A stretch of 64,000 bases of DNA from positions 98,636 to 162,635 of the forward strand of contig JAJXZT010000011.1 in NCBI GenBank assembly GCA_021779935.1. The letters are read 5' to 3'. This stretch comes from Acidobacteriota bacterium (GTDB lineage: Bacteria; Acidobacteriota; Terriglobia; Terriglobales; Acidobacteriaceae). Shown one piece after another: positions 8,563 through 17,190 of this stretch. Made by a program: the position numbers and the translations under genes. The notes beneath the pieces were generated by a model. That model was not told the DNA's origin and did not search any database. It saw nothing but the letters and a program-made list of their open reading frames with translations. Positions within the stretch are counted from its first letter, which is position 1; every line of letters starts with the position of its first letter.

Positions 8563-9743
8563 ATGATGCTGCAACGAATAGTCCTCTGTCTGCTGCTGAC
8601 AGGTGCCCTTGCCGTGCCATCACTTGCTCACGCCCAGCTTACCGATGCCCAGATCAAACAGCAGCTTCTGGCGCAGCCTCCGCAGGCCATCGTCAATCTG
8701 GCACAGAAGATCAGTACGCCTCATGAGCCGGAAAACATCGATGCACAATACGTCCGCGCCGACTTCGACAGGTCCGGCAAGTTTCGGTATATCGTTGCCT
8801 ACTACTTCTCCACGACCAGCGATTCCGGCTTCTTGCGTGTTTTTAAGCAAGAGGGCACAAATCTTGTACTGGCAGGAGATGAAGAAGACCCAAGCCGGCA
8901 GGTAGGGGGCTTTGAGTGGTGCACGCATCTCCTCTTGGTCGACGTCAACGGCGACGGGGTACCCGAAATTGAAATGACCTCCTTGACTTCCGACGGACAA
9001 CAGGAACTGATTGACCTGTTTTCCTGGACTGGGTCTACCCTGCACAACATGTTGCCCGACACTCTCGATATAGGCGACCTCGAAGACCTGGATAATAACG
9101 GGATCATGGAATTTGTCAGCCCAAATGACAGCGGTTCCGGCTACGACATCTACAAGCTCTCCGGCGACGACTACACTCTCTGGAAAACCGTTCCCGACGA
9201 TCCGAGCGGCTTCATTTCGCCCGACGGCAAGATCACCCTCGTGCGGCCCTTTTGCAGTTTCGTCGCCCTCCCACCTTTCCGGTCGTAGCCATCCGTTCCG
9301 CCATCGAGCACCGGGCGGAGCGCTCGCACGACTTTGTTCGTCTCTGGTTCGGCAACTTGCGCGATTTTAAAGGCTCGCTGGTGGACATCCACCAAGTCGA
9401 TACGGCTACCATCTCCGTCGGACCTCATCTCATCCCGGCTCACGTTGACATCGCCTTCCCCGGACACGAGGACAGAGATCGCGAGCATCGCGCGAATGCT
9501 TACGGTTGTCCCGAATCCCGATCCGAAATGCTGCTGCTGGAGTTCCCGCGCAACGAGTTCCTCCGGGCCCTGCAGCAGCTTAATCTCGACGGCCCATTGA
9601 AAGCCGGCGACAAACTGGAAGTGAAGCTCCGGGGCCGCATGAAGGACGGAACAACTCCGCTCACCGGCGCTGCCACCGTCAAGATCACCGGCGACCGCGA
9701 CGATCACGACAAAGATCATGGGAAAGAACTGCAAAGACATTAG
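8563..9743 (+). pseudogene. Tandem paralogue 2 of the Asp-rich exported protein, broken by a one-base deletion
   Basis: The first part starts at ATG 8563 or 8566 with a signal peptide (ending PSLAHAQ) and follows the upstream gene almost codon for codon up to LTL-type positions near 9250; it then stops at TAG 9286-9288. The rest of the homologous sequence, from RRPPTFP through HDFVRLWFG to the charged tail GDRDDHDKDHGKELQRH, continues in another frame to 9743. Aligning the two copies places a single missing base between about 9256 and 9266, just after the CSF/CSV position. Both halves remain well conserved, so this is a recent lesion, an assembly error or a programmed shift. It lacks a strong ribosome-binding site of its own. 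Confidence 0.8.
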
Positions 9744-9760
9744 CTCGCCAGCAAACATTT

Positions 9761-9790
9761 GCCGGGGCAATCACTCTGCCCCGGCGTTTT
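9761..9790 (+). terminator. Intrinsic terminator after the tandem paralogues
   Basis: A perfect 9-bp stem (GCCGGGGCA / TGCCCCGGC) with a 7-base loop is followed by GTTTT. It stands 17 bases after the end of the second paralogue. Confidence 0.8.
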
Positions 9791-9818
9791 CATCCCGCAA
9801 TGAATCTACTCGCCTTCA

Positions 9819-10523
9819 TCACGGAAGGTAGTAGTACGGGTTCGGCAGCTTCACGGACATCTCTGCCTGCGGGTCGCCCAGCAGGTCGCTCATCTGGTCG
9901 CCCACGCTCAGGATGATCCTGTATCCCTGCTCCTCGATCTTCTTCCGCTCGCCGGACTTGTACGCGATCGTCGCCATGTGCGCCTGGTCGGGAGCGCGCA
10001 GTGTCAATCCCGTCCAATTCGTAAATCCCTGTCCTCGCAGGTTCTTCTCCGTCGAGGCCAGTTCCGGACTCCGCCGTCCCGTGATAAAGAAAACCGCCAC
10101 GCCGAGTTCCTGTGCGCGTTTGTAAAGCCGCAACGTGCCCGGAATCGCCGGCGCCTTTCCCGACGCATCCCACTCTTCTGATTCCGCCGGGTTATACCCA
10201 AAGTCTTCCCGCAGCATCAGTGGATAATTTGAGAGCGATGTCTCGTCGATGTCCAGCACCATCGCCAACTTCTCCCCGGGCTTCTTTTCCGCCACGCGCT
10301 TGTTCAGGAAATCCATCGCGCGTTGCGTCTGCGCGTCCAGGTCCTTCGCGTAGCAACCGCACGCACACGTGCAGTCGTGGTAGGACTTCAGTTCTTTCTT
10401 GAGTTCACCGAGGTTGGGCGGCTCGTTCGCCGGTTTCAGAATTTGCGGGGTTGTCTGTGCGACGAGGATCGTCGCCCATAACAGCCAGCAAAGCGTACAA
10501 AATAATGCAGCTCTCGTCTTCAC
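9819..10523 (-). CDS. Exported HAD-superfamily acid phosphatase (class B/VSP-like)
   Basis: 234 residues from a GTG at 10523 with AAGGA 8 bases upstream. The N-terminus is a signal peptide (to about LVAQ). HAD motifs are present in order: DIDETSLSNY (nucleophile Asp and acid/base Asp), FITGRR (motif II), and the GDQMSDLLGD motif near the end. These match the acid phosphatase family that includes lipoprotein e(P4) and plant vegetative storage proteins. It probably dephosphorylates nucleotides or other phosphomonoesters outside the cytoplasm. An unusual CTCACGC cluster (four Cys in seven residues) sits before the phosphatase core. The gene is alone, facing the terminator at 9761. Confidence 0.85.
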   Translation of the reverse strand: MKTRAALFCTLCWLLWATILVAQTTPQILKPANEPPNLGELKKELKSYHDCTCACGCYAKDLDAQTQRAMDFLNKRVAEKKPGEKLAMVLDIDETSLSNYPLMLREDFGYNPAESEEWDASGKAPAIPGTLRLYKRAQELGVAVFFITGRRSPELASTEKNLRGQGFTNWTGLTLRAPDQAHMATIAYKSGERKKIEEQGYRIILSVGDQMSDLLGDPQAEMSVKLPNPYYYLP

Positions 10524-10634
10524 TCAGTTATTCCTTCGAGGAAAATTCCCGCCACATCATATAGTGCGTTGCCCTCGCACGCATCTTCTTGTGAACACGG
10601 AGTGGCCCGCAATGAAAGCATTTGTTCCAAAAAC

Positions 10635-10657
10635 AAAACCCGCCTTACGCGGGTTTT
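10635..10657. terminator. Bidirectional-looking intrinsic terminator
   Basis: A perfect 9-bp stem AAAACCCGC / GCGGGTTTT with a 5-base loop has T-runs on both strands. It lies 60 bases after the end of the small minus-strand zinc-ribbon gene at 10719, which it probably terminates. Confidence 0.75.
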
Positions 10658-10718
10658 TGCCTTTTCAGATTTTGCTGATAGATTGCCGCTTGTCGCTTGG
10701 CAACTCCAGTAGCTTCTT

Positions 10719-10994
10719 CTATTCGATAAACGCCACCGACTGCACTCCGGTCACTTCGAAGCGTTTGCGACAGCGCACATTCTTGCAGCCCATCAGGTCG
10801 TCGCGGCGCACCATGTAGGAGCGCGCCTTGGCAAACTTCGCACGGTCGCGCTCGTCGGCGCGCGGCGGCAGCGAGTTTCTCTTCGTGCGAACCAGCCAGT
10901 TGATTTCGTACTCCGCCTCTTGTCCGCAATGCGGACAGCGCAGAGTGTGCTTTTTCGTCTCTTGCCGTTCGGTGTAAAAATCTCGCTCATCCAT
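10719..10994 (-). CDS. Small zinc-ribbon protein, unknown function
   Basis: 91 residues, ATG at 10994. CPHC near residue 20 and CKNVRC near residue 70 supply four cysteines for one zinc site, separated by a basic, charged helix-like stretch (RADERDRAKFAKARSYMVRR). No signal peptide. It is a single-gene unit with a terminator behind it. Probably a nucleic-acid- or protein-binding accessory factor; no specific family was recognised. Confidence 0.7.
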   Translation of the reverse strand: MDERDFYTERQETKKHTLRCPHCGQEAEYEINWLVRTKRNSLPPRADERDRAKFAKARSYMVRRDDLMGCKNVRCRKRFEVTGVQSVAFIE

Positions 10995-11479
10995 GGCAGG
11001 CTTATTATTTCACACGGAAGCGTTCCAGTCCGAATCTTCAACCCGCTCGCAACACAGCGTAAACACTCTCCTGCCGATTGCCCCGAGTGATCGAAAATCG
11101 CTGTGTCGAATTGATGCACCCCTGCGGCACGTTCTTTTCTGAGACCACATCACTGGCGGTCGCGGCTGGCGCTTCACCTCCGGGACGTCACCCACCGCTC
11201 CAAGTCCCCTTCTTCGCTTCCTGCAAACCGCCGCAACTCCTTTATCTGAACTAACTTCCATACACTCCTTGTGTCCCGACCGCTGCCGCTCGCGAGCCTG
11301 CACGTCGGCATCTCGCTTCCGTATCCCACTCCGGTCTCGCCCCTTCGAACAGCTCAACACTTGGCAAGACGTTGCCTCGGACGCCGCGATAGTCCGCTCA
11401 GTTTCTCGCCCTGCAAATTTCCGGCTTTAGCTCTCACATTCTTCATCCGTAATTTTCCCCGGCAAGGAAGACAAGGAAA
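10995..11479. other. Intergenic stretch without a supported gene
   Basis: 485 bases between two divergent small genes. Short open frames exist on both strands but show no recognisable domain, no good ribosome-binding site and no signal peptide. It presumably carries the two promoters. Confidence 0.5.
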
Positions 11480-11917
11480 ATGATGTCGTCGAGACTGGGC
11501 CAATTCGGAGTAACTACGGGCTCATCTTCTCCCGCTGACGCCAGCGCCAGCCGCCGCGCCGCCCTCAGCGTGCGTCTTCTCTGTGCAGTAATTGTCTTGG
11601 CTACATTGTTCTGCGGTACAGCGGTGGGAGAGAGCCGTGGAGCGGCGTCACTGGTCCTGCACGTTGCCCCTGAACTCAAGGTCGTGCAGCTATCCGGCAT
11701 GTTGCAGGTAAAAATTCGCCTCGCCCGTGGGGCAACTGCACGGCTCTGGACTGCGGATGACTGTTCTGCGGCCCCGGCGAATTCATTCGAAGTACGCGCC
11801 TCTGGAATTTATAACGTTCCGCTTCGGCAATTCTCCACCGCCACCAGCGGGTACGCCTGCGTGTTCTCCTCGGATGGCCAACTCCGGAGCGCGACCCGGC
11901 TTCTTTCACTGCCGTAG
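11480..11917 (+). CDS. Small exported protein of unknown function, convergent with the fibre locus
   Basis: 145 residues from ATG 11480 (or 11483), with AAGGA 3-6 bases upstream. A positively charged N-terminus and a hydrophobic segment (LLCAVIVLATLFCG) indicate export, possibly with an atypically long leader. The mature part is beta-strand-like (SLVLHVAPELKVVQLSG, LQVKIRLARG) with two Cys (DDC and YACVF) that could form a disulfide, ending in ATRLLSLP. Its stop abuts the end of the outer-membrane barrel gene on the opposite strand. It might be an accessory subunit of that system, but only proximity and predicted export suggest this. Confidence 0.6.
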   Translation: MMSSRLGQFGVTTGSSSPADASASRRAALSVRLLCAVIVLATLFCGTAVGESRGAASLVLHVAPELKVVQLSGMLQVKIRLARGATARLWTADDCSAAPANSFEVRASGIYNVPLRQFSTATSGYACVFSSDGQLRSATRLLSLP

Positions 11918-14251
11918 CTACAGGTTGCTCGCCCCTCCGAAGTTGTATTCCCGTTGAAAGATAATCTTCTCCGGCTTCTCTTTTTTCTTCTTCGGGCGGA
12001 GACTGAATTGCGGCGAAGCCGCCTTCGTTCCGATCCTTACCGCCACGGCCGCCTCATCCGATGAATTGAGTTCCACTCCCTCCGGCAGAGTTTGCGTGTC
12101 CACTGTCACTTCATAGTCGCCTTCCGGTAAGTCGTAGAACGCGAAGTTCCCGTCGGAATCCGGCGTCGTGTAACGTCCCGAAGGCGACAGTCGCACGACG
12201 ACGTTTTGCAGGTTCATGTTCGGCGGACCGGATATCTTTCCAGTAAATGAGGTGACGTGGACCACCGTGAAATCCACTCGTGTAATCGCACGCGGGTTCA
12301 CGGTGGCGACTGCCTGAGAAACTTTTCCGGGCATGTAATCCGCCAGGAGCCTCGTAGGCGAAATTCCCACCTTGTGCGGCCCCTCCCGCACCTCCAGGAA
12401 GCGATACTGCCCCTGTGCGTTGGTCAGCGTCGTCGTATTGCCATCCAGGGTGATCGCGATTCCTGCTGCTGGCATTGCTCCGTTCATCCGGTGCTCCTCC
12501 ACCAGTCCTTCGATGGAGCCGACCAGCGGGGTGCTCGCCGTGGCAAGCTGGTTGATGCTCTGGTCTCCGCCCGAACCCCACCGGAACTCCTTCGATATTT
12601 TGAAGAACGCGTTCCAGTGGTTCGCCTGCGAAAGCAGGATGGATGGTCCCACGCCTTCACCGCCGAGGACAAATATGCTCTCCGGATTTAAGTCCGTCAC
12701 CAGTTTCGTGCGATACGCATTCGCCTGCAGGGACCAGCCTCGAAACAGCGGCATCCCCGCGCTCACCATCGTGGTGCTGAATGAATTTGTCGAAAACAAT
12801 AGCCGGTTCGCCAGATCGCTTCCCTTCTCAAAGTATCCGCTGAACGTGGCCCGCTTGATGCTGGTTTGCACGGAGCCTTGATAGTAGAGAGTGGTTCGCG
12901 GCTGCTGGCCTAGCATCCGCTGGAACCGAAGCGAACCGCTGACCGCCAGCCGCTTCAGCGCAAAGCTGTCCCCAAATTCGATCGACCTTTGCTTCTGCTC
13001 GGCCCCATTCGCATCCGAAAGAATGTCCATGCCGGAAACTCGCAGCGCATGAGTACCAATCTGCTTCGTCAGCGAGACGATAACCTGCCGGTTGTTGAAC
13101 GTCGAATTCGCTCCCGTGCTCGCCGTATGCGACGTCAGGTGCAGCAGGGAAATGTCTCCACTCAGATTCACTGCTCCCGGCAGCAGCACGTTCAACCCTG
13201 TCGAAACGCTGTTATCTTTCAGCGACGGAATATTCGGGTTATCACCGAGATTGTTTTCATAGCGCGACGCCGATGCCGCGAGGCTTAGGCGCTTGAAGGG
13301 CGAGTAGTTCGCATCCGCGAATGTGCCCTTGCGGTCGCCGGCGAAAAATCCAGTGATCGGCAGATACGCCGCGGTCTGGTAGACGTAGTTCGTGTGTATC
13401 GACAGTTTCCGGCTCTGCCACACCGGCCCCACCAGGAACGAGAACGGTCCGCCGATCCCTCCCACCGGTGAAACCCGCGTTCCCGATGCCAGTGTCCCTT
13501 CCCCGTAGAACGTCAGGTGCGACGATATTTTGTACAGCGATTGAGCAGTCAACGAGTTGCTCGAGCGGAAATCGTGGCCGGTCGGAAAGTAAAAGGGATT
13601 CCGCGTAATCTGCGACCCAGTGCTCCACAGGTGCGTAAATCGCGCGCCAAGGCTCAGTCGCTTTCCGAACCTTTGCCGGAAATACATGCCGATCGCTTGC
13701 TGCGGCGCACCCAGCCGGAGAGGAATTCCCGACCCGTCCAGCAGTGACTCGTTCCCTGCAAAAAACCCGATCGTCTGTTGTGAACTCGACGTCTCCACGC
13801 GTACGCCGCGCGCAATGACTGACGGAACATAGATATTCAGGAATGGATTGTCGACTTGATTGGGATCGCTTTCAAAATCCCCTGCCGTGAAATGCCAGTG
13901 GCGACCCAGCAGAATGACCCGTTGCAGATCGATGTAGTCCTGCCCCGTGCGATAGCTTCCTTGCGACGTATAGCCTTCGAACGAACCACTCAGCAACCCT
14001 AATCCTGGCCGGAATTCCTTGAATTGGATTGCCGTGCCTGAAGTACCGATCAGGCCTTGTCCGCTGTCGCCGAGGTAATATCCCTGGAATGCGACTTCCG
14101 CTTCTCCTGACTCCTGGGCAAATAAAAGTTGCCCTGCAAGCAGCATGAACAGCAGTACCATGGCCGTCCGTCGTGCGGAACTTGGCTTTGTAAAACGCAA
14201 CCCGATCCTCTTATTGAGTTTTCGTGCCTCCAGAAACGGTAACCACCGCAT
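11918..14251 (-). CDS. Outer-membrane beta-barrel with C-terminal carboxypeptidase-regulatory/Ig-like domains, putative usher
   Basis: 777 residues from ATG 14251, overlapping the end of the upstream chaperone-like gene by 41 bases; an internal ATG at 14161, directly before the hydrophobic leader (MVLLFMLLAGQLLFAQ), is an alternative start. After the leader, roughly 540 residues of alternating amphipathic strands rich in aromatic residues look like an outer-membrane barrel (AEVAFQGYYLGDSGQG, FTAGDFESDPNQ). Two beta-sandwich modules follow: GSIEGLVEEHRMNG...GQYRFLEVREG and SFTGKISGPPN...GNFAFYDLPEGDYEV, ending in a Lys-rich KKKKEKPEK stretch. Gene order (three subunit-like genes, chaperone, barrel) suggests an assembly usher. 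I do not see classical FimD signature sequence, so this role is inferred from context. Confidence 0.72.
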   Translation of the reverse strand: MRWLPFLEARKLNKRIGLRFTKPSSARRTAMVLLFMLLAGQLLFAQESGEAEVAFQGYYLGDSGQGLIGTSGTAIQFKEFRPGLGLLSGSFEGYTSQGSYRTGQDYIDLQRVILLGRHWHFTAGDFESDPNQVDNPFLNIYVPSVIARGVRVETSSSQQTIGFFAGNESLLDGSGIPLRLGAPQQAIGMYFRQRFGKRLSLGARFTHLWSTGSQITRNPFYFPTGHDFRSSNSLTAQSLYKISSHLTFYGEGTLASGTRVSPVGGIGGPFSFLVGPVWQSRKLSIHTNYVYQTAAYLPITGFFAGDRKGTFADANYSPFKRLSLAASASRYENNLGDNPNIPSLKDNSVSTGLNVLLPGAVNLSGDISLLHLTSHTASTGANSTFNNRQVIVSLTKQIGTHALRVSGMDILSDANGAEQKQRSIEFGDSFALKRLAVSGSLRFQRMLGQQPRTTLYYQGSVQTSIKRATFSGYFEKGSDLANRLLFSTNSFSTTMVSAGMPLFRGWSLQANAYRTKLVTDLNPESIFVLGGEGVGPSILLSQANHWNAFFKISKEFRWGSGGDQSINQLATASTPLVGSIEGLVEEHRMNGAMPAAGIAITLDGNTTTLTNAQGQYRFLEVREGPHKVGISPTRLLADYMPGKVSQAVATVNPRAITRVDFTVVHVTSFTGKISGPPNMNLQNVVVRLSPSGRYTTPDSDGNFAFYDLPEGDYEVTVDTQTLPEGVELNSSDEAAVAVRIGTKAASPQFSLRPKKKKEKPEKIIFQREYNFGGASNL

Positions 14252-15044
14252 CCTGGATTACCGGCATTCCAAGGTCCACCTTCACCCGGACCGTATAGTT
14301 TTCTTTTGAAAGATCGGTTTTCAACGTCATCGGATACACCTGCTCGCGATTCGGAAGCAGAGGAACCGTGGGGACTTCCACCTTCTCAACCACTTTCCCC
14401 TGCGAATTGACAACCGTCAGGTCTCCGATGGGGCGGGTATGCTTCAGTCCGCTGTTCTCCAGCGTCAGCATCGCCCGCCACCCCGTCTTCAGCTTTGGAT
14501 CTGGGGGAACCAGCGTCAGATTCTTGATGGAAGCGTCAACCTTCGGATCCCCGATCGTGACGTAGAATGCCGGGGCTACGCTCACCGCGATGCGCATCCC
14601 GGTTCCAACCAGCGCCGCCGCTGTCGGCAGTGTCGTGATGTTCGCCGCGCAGTGGTAATCGCCTTCGGTGGCATTCTCTGGCACCTTGATCGTGTACCGC
14701 ACCACCACCTGTCCACCGCCGGCGATTTCAGTTTCCATCGGGTTGATCGTCAGCCAGGTGCGGCAGGAGTCCGCGGCTTCCTTTGGAAACACTCCAAACT
14801 GCGGTGTCACGTTGTTGTCGATGTAGAAATCACTCAGGGTCGTGCGCACGCGCAGATCTGTGTGCGAGTCGTTGTAAAGCATCAGCGACCCGGTATGTTC
14901 CTTGCCGGGCGCCAGGTGCATCTCCGCGCGCATCGGGGCCATTCCCAACCCCATCTGCCCAAATACCGGAACACACCCCATCAACAACAACAGCAGACTC
15001 GCCGCTACTGAAAAGTGGCCACGTAGTTTTCGGTGACTTCGCAT
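14211..15044 (-). CDS. Periplasmic pilus-chaperone-like protein
   Basis: 277 residues from ATG 15044, which has AAGGA 5 bases upstream; longer in-frame starts lack this. A signal peptide (SVAASLLLLLMGCVPVFGQ) is followed by two beta-sandwich regions. The first begins PMRAEMHLAPGKEHTGSL and LYNDSHTDLRVR, a pattern of early strands common to fimbrial chaperones and related Ig-like proteins. The second contains MLTLENSGLKHTRPIGDL and ends EVYPMTLKTDL-like strands. Cys pair candidates are SCRTW and DYHCAAN. Located between the subunit-like genes and the barrel gene, it is best read as a periplasmic chaperone that delivers subunits. Homology to classical PapD is not obvious by eye. Confidence 0.72.
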   Translation of the reverse strand: MRSHRKLRGHFSVAASLLLLLMGCVPVFGQMGLGMAPMRAEMHLAPGKEHTGSLMLYNDSHTDLRVRTTLSDFYIDNNVTPQFGVFPKEAADSCRTWLTINPMETEIAGGGQVVVRYTIKVPENATEGDYHCAANITTLPTAAALVGTGMRIAVSVAPAFYVTIGDPKVDASIKNLTLVPPDPKLKTGWRAMLTLENSGLKHTRPIGDLTVVNSQGKVVEKVEVPTVPLLPNREQVYPMTLKTDLSKENYTVRVKVDLGMPVIQDAVVTVSGGTKTQ

Positions 15045-15333
15045 ACCTATCCTTACGTTCTGCGCAAGACCGGCTATCCGGCCCCATGCTGAGAGTGACA
15101 TCGATTGAGTAAGCGTGGTTGTTCCCTGTCGCCCTCGCATTCGACACACTAATTGGTGTCGGCACGAACTAACGCGCACCATCGTGGCCAGTCAATAATT
15201 CTTCCCGCGCCGGAGACCGGGAGGCTTTCGCCGCGCTGCCCCCCGGCCATCTCCGTCGCAAAGACTCGCACTGCAACCACGCTTGCCACGCACAAGTTGC
15301 GCCTGTGCGTTTCTGATGCTCTTTCTGGTCCTC

Positions 15334-15861
15334 TTATGTCGCCGAGATCGTGAACGTCACCGTCGCGGTGTAGGCTCCCGTACCGTAAACCGGATCGTTC
15401 GTCAGCGACCAGGCTACCGACCCTGAGTTTCCGGCCGCGGTCGAGTGAGCGTCTGCGCCGAACGTCGCAACGCTCGTGGCCGAACTTGTCGATGCCGTCT
15501 GCGTTCCGCTGCACCCGGTTCCCGGTGAAGCCACCGTACAGGAGTACGTCAGCGCATCGCCAGCGGTCGGAGGCGTCGTCACCGAAGGTCCACCCGTCGG
15601 GCTGAAGTCCGTGGTCACCTCGGTCGTGATGGTGCCAGTTCCCGTGGCCTTCGTGGTACGGATCTTGTACGTAAAGTTCGTCGTCGCCGTGTACGGGTTG
15701 AAAACCGATCCGGTTGTGGAGAAGTTGTCGCTCGAGTCCACCGAGATTGATGCTTCGTGGGCGACGGTCAAGTTAAGTGTCGTATTGCCCGTATTCGACT
15801 GGCCGAAGGCCACTGCGCCCGTAAACAGGGTCGCTGCGGCGATGAAAAGTAACTTACGCAT
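15334..15861 (-). CDS. Subunit-like exported protein 1 of the fibre locus
   Basis: 175 residues, ATG 15861, GGAG upstream. A classical signal peptide (MRKLLFIAAATLFTGAVAFGQ) is followed by an all-beta body. Shared hallmarks with its two neighbours are TTDFSPTGGPSV, a C-x8-C pair inside YSC...GCSG, and a C-terminus TATVTFTISAT with alternating hydrophobic residues. In chaperone-usher and spore-coat-U type proteins the terminal strand is bound by the chaperone, and the N-terminal strand (here TTLNLTVAHEASISVD) can act as donor strand. Hence the reading as a major fibre subunit. A 289-base gap with a weak hairpin near 15285-15310 separates it from the chaperone gene. Confidence 0.75.
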   Translation of the reverse strand: MRKLLFIAAATLFTGAVAFGQSNTGNTTLNLTVAHEASISVDSSDNFSTTGSVFNPYTATTNFTYKIRTTKATGTGTITTEVTTDFSPTGGPSVTTPPTAGDALTYSCTVASPGTGCSGTQTASTSSATSVATFGADAHSTAAGNSGSVAWSLTNDPVYGTGAYTATVTFTISAT

Positions 15862-15990
15862 GGAATTTATTTCTCCTGTTGCTTGTACTGTTTGATCTTG
15901 CCTGTCCCTCCGGCATCGTTGGCCGGAAGCTCTCGCGAGCCGGCTTTGCCCGAACTTATCGCCGCTGGCCTTACGCGATTCCTTCCAGGT

Positions 15991-16518
15991 CTACGTCGCC
16001 GAAATCGTGAACGTCACGATCGCCGTATAGCTGCCTGTCTGGTAAACGGGGTCGTTCGTCAGCGTCCACACCACCGACCCCGAATTCCCTGTCGTTGACG
16101 AATGCGCATCCGCGCCGAATGTCGCCACGCTCGTCGCCTTCGTCGTCTTTGCTGTCACCGTTCCCGAGCACGGCGTCGCCGGAGCGCTGGCCGTACACGT
16201 ATACGTCAATGCATCCCCTACACTCGGCGGGGTCGCCACTGAAGGTCCACCCGTCGGGCTGAAATCCGTCGTCACTTGCACCGTGATCTTGCCGCTTCCC
16301 GTCGACTGCGTCGTACGGATCATGTAAATAAAATTCGTGGTCGCGGTGTAGTTATTGAAAACCGATCCGGTCGTCAGGAACGGATCACTGGCATCCACCG
16401 AGAGCGTTGCCTCATGTTTAATGTTCGCAGTGACGTTTGTCGTACCCGTCGTAACCTGCCCGAACCCACATGCCGCCAGGCATACCATCATCCCTGCAAT
16501 CGCGAACGTCTTCACCAT
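15991..16518 (-). CDS. Subunit-like exported protein 2 of the fibre locus
   Basis: About 174 residues from ATG 16518 (GGAAG upstream); ATG 16542 in the same frame is almost on top of its own possible ribosome site. The leader MVKTFAIAGMMVCLAACGFGQ contains a lipobox-like LAAC, so it may be lipidated, although a cut after CGFGQ is also possible. The body is closely related to subunit 1: TTDFSPTGGPSVATPP, C-x8-C in YTC...PCSG, FGADAHS, LTNDPVYQTGSYTAIVTFTISAT-like end. It is the middle gene of the three and follows subunit 3 with only a short gap. Confidence 0.75.
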   Translation of the reverse strand: MVKTFAIAGMMVCLAACGFGQVTTGTTNVTANIKHEATLSVDASDPFLTTGSVFNNYTATTNFIYMIRTTQSTGSGKITVQVTTDFSPTGGPSVATPPSVGDALTYTCTASAPATPCSGTVTAKTTKATSVATFGADAHSSTTGNSGSVVWTLTNDPVYQTGSYTAIVTFTISAT

Positions 16519-16545
16519 GAGCCCGCTTCCACTGCGCGCCATCTC

Positions 16546-17190
16546 CTAAGTCGAGCTGATCGTAAACGTCAGCGCGGCCGTATACGTGCCCGACGTCAAC
16601 GCCGGGGTGTCTGCCAGCGACAAATTCATCGTTACCGAATTCGTGTTTGTCGACGAACACGGGGTACCTCCGCCAGTGCAAGCACTGCTCGGGATCTGCA
16701 CCACGTTTGTCTGCGTCGTCGTACTCGCCGTAATCGGTGAACTGCCGCAACTGGTACCCAGGTCGGCAGCCCCGCAGGTATACGTCAAATCGCCATTCGC
16801 CACGCTCGGCCCGCCCGACCCCGCCGCCGAAAAATCCGTCGTCACCTGCATCGTGATCGCGCCGCCGCCGCTTGGCGTTGTGCGTGCCTGGTACGAAATC
16901 GTGATCGTTTTCGTAAAACTCGTGAACGGAATCGTCGGCTGCGCCAGCGTCACGCTCGCAGGCACCGAAGACAGGTTCCCCAGCGGACTAACCTGTATCG
17001 TTACCGTCTGAGTCACAACCGTCTGCGCCGCGGACTTCGCCGGAAACACCAGCCACGGGAACGCGCAGCACACAATCCCGCAAATCGCACCGAAACGGCT
17101 TTGGATTATTCTTCTCACTGACTCTGTTCGCTTTGGACCCAGTTGGCGCGCCGCGTTGCCAGGCGTGATGCAGTTGGCGTCGCTTGCCAT
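16546..17190 (-). CDS. Subunit-like exported protein 3 of the fibre locus
   Basis: About 214 residues from ATG 17190; a GTG at 17226 in frame is a longer option and the true start is unsure. A long basic leader precedes the hydrophobic signal (CGIVCCAFPWLVFPAKSAAQ). The body shares MQVTTDFSAAG, a C-x8-C pair (YTC...SCGSS) and the terminal TAALTFTISST with the two following genes, but it is longer and has an extra Cys pair (SSACTGGGTPCSS). It is first in the minus-strand unit. By analogy with archaic pili it could be a tip or minor subunit; that is inference. Confidence 0.7.
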   Translation of the reverse strand: MASDANCITPGNAARQLGPKRTESVRRIIQSRFGAICGIVCCAFPWLVFPAKSAAQTVVTQTVTIQVSPLGNLSSVPASVTLAQPTIPFTSFTKTITISYQARTTPSGGGAITMQVTTDFSAAGSGGPSVANGDLTYTCGAADLGTSCGSSPITASTTTQTNVVQIPSSACTGGGTPCSSTNTNSVTMNLSLADTPALTSGTYTAALTFTISST

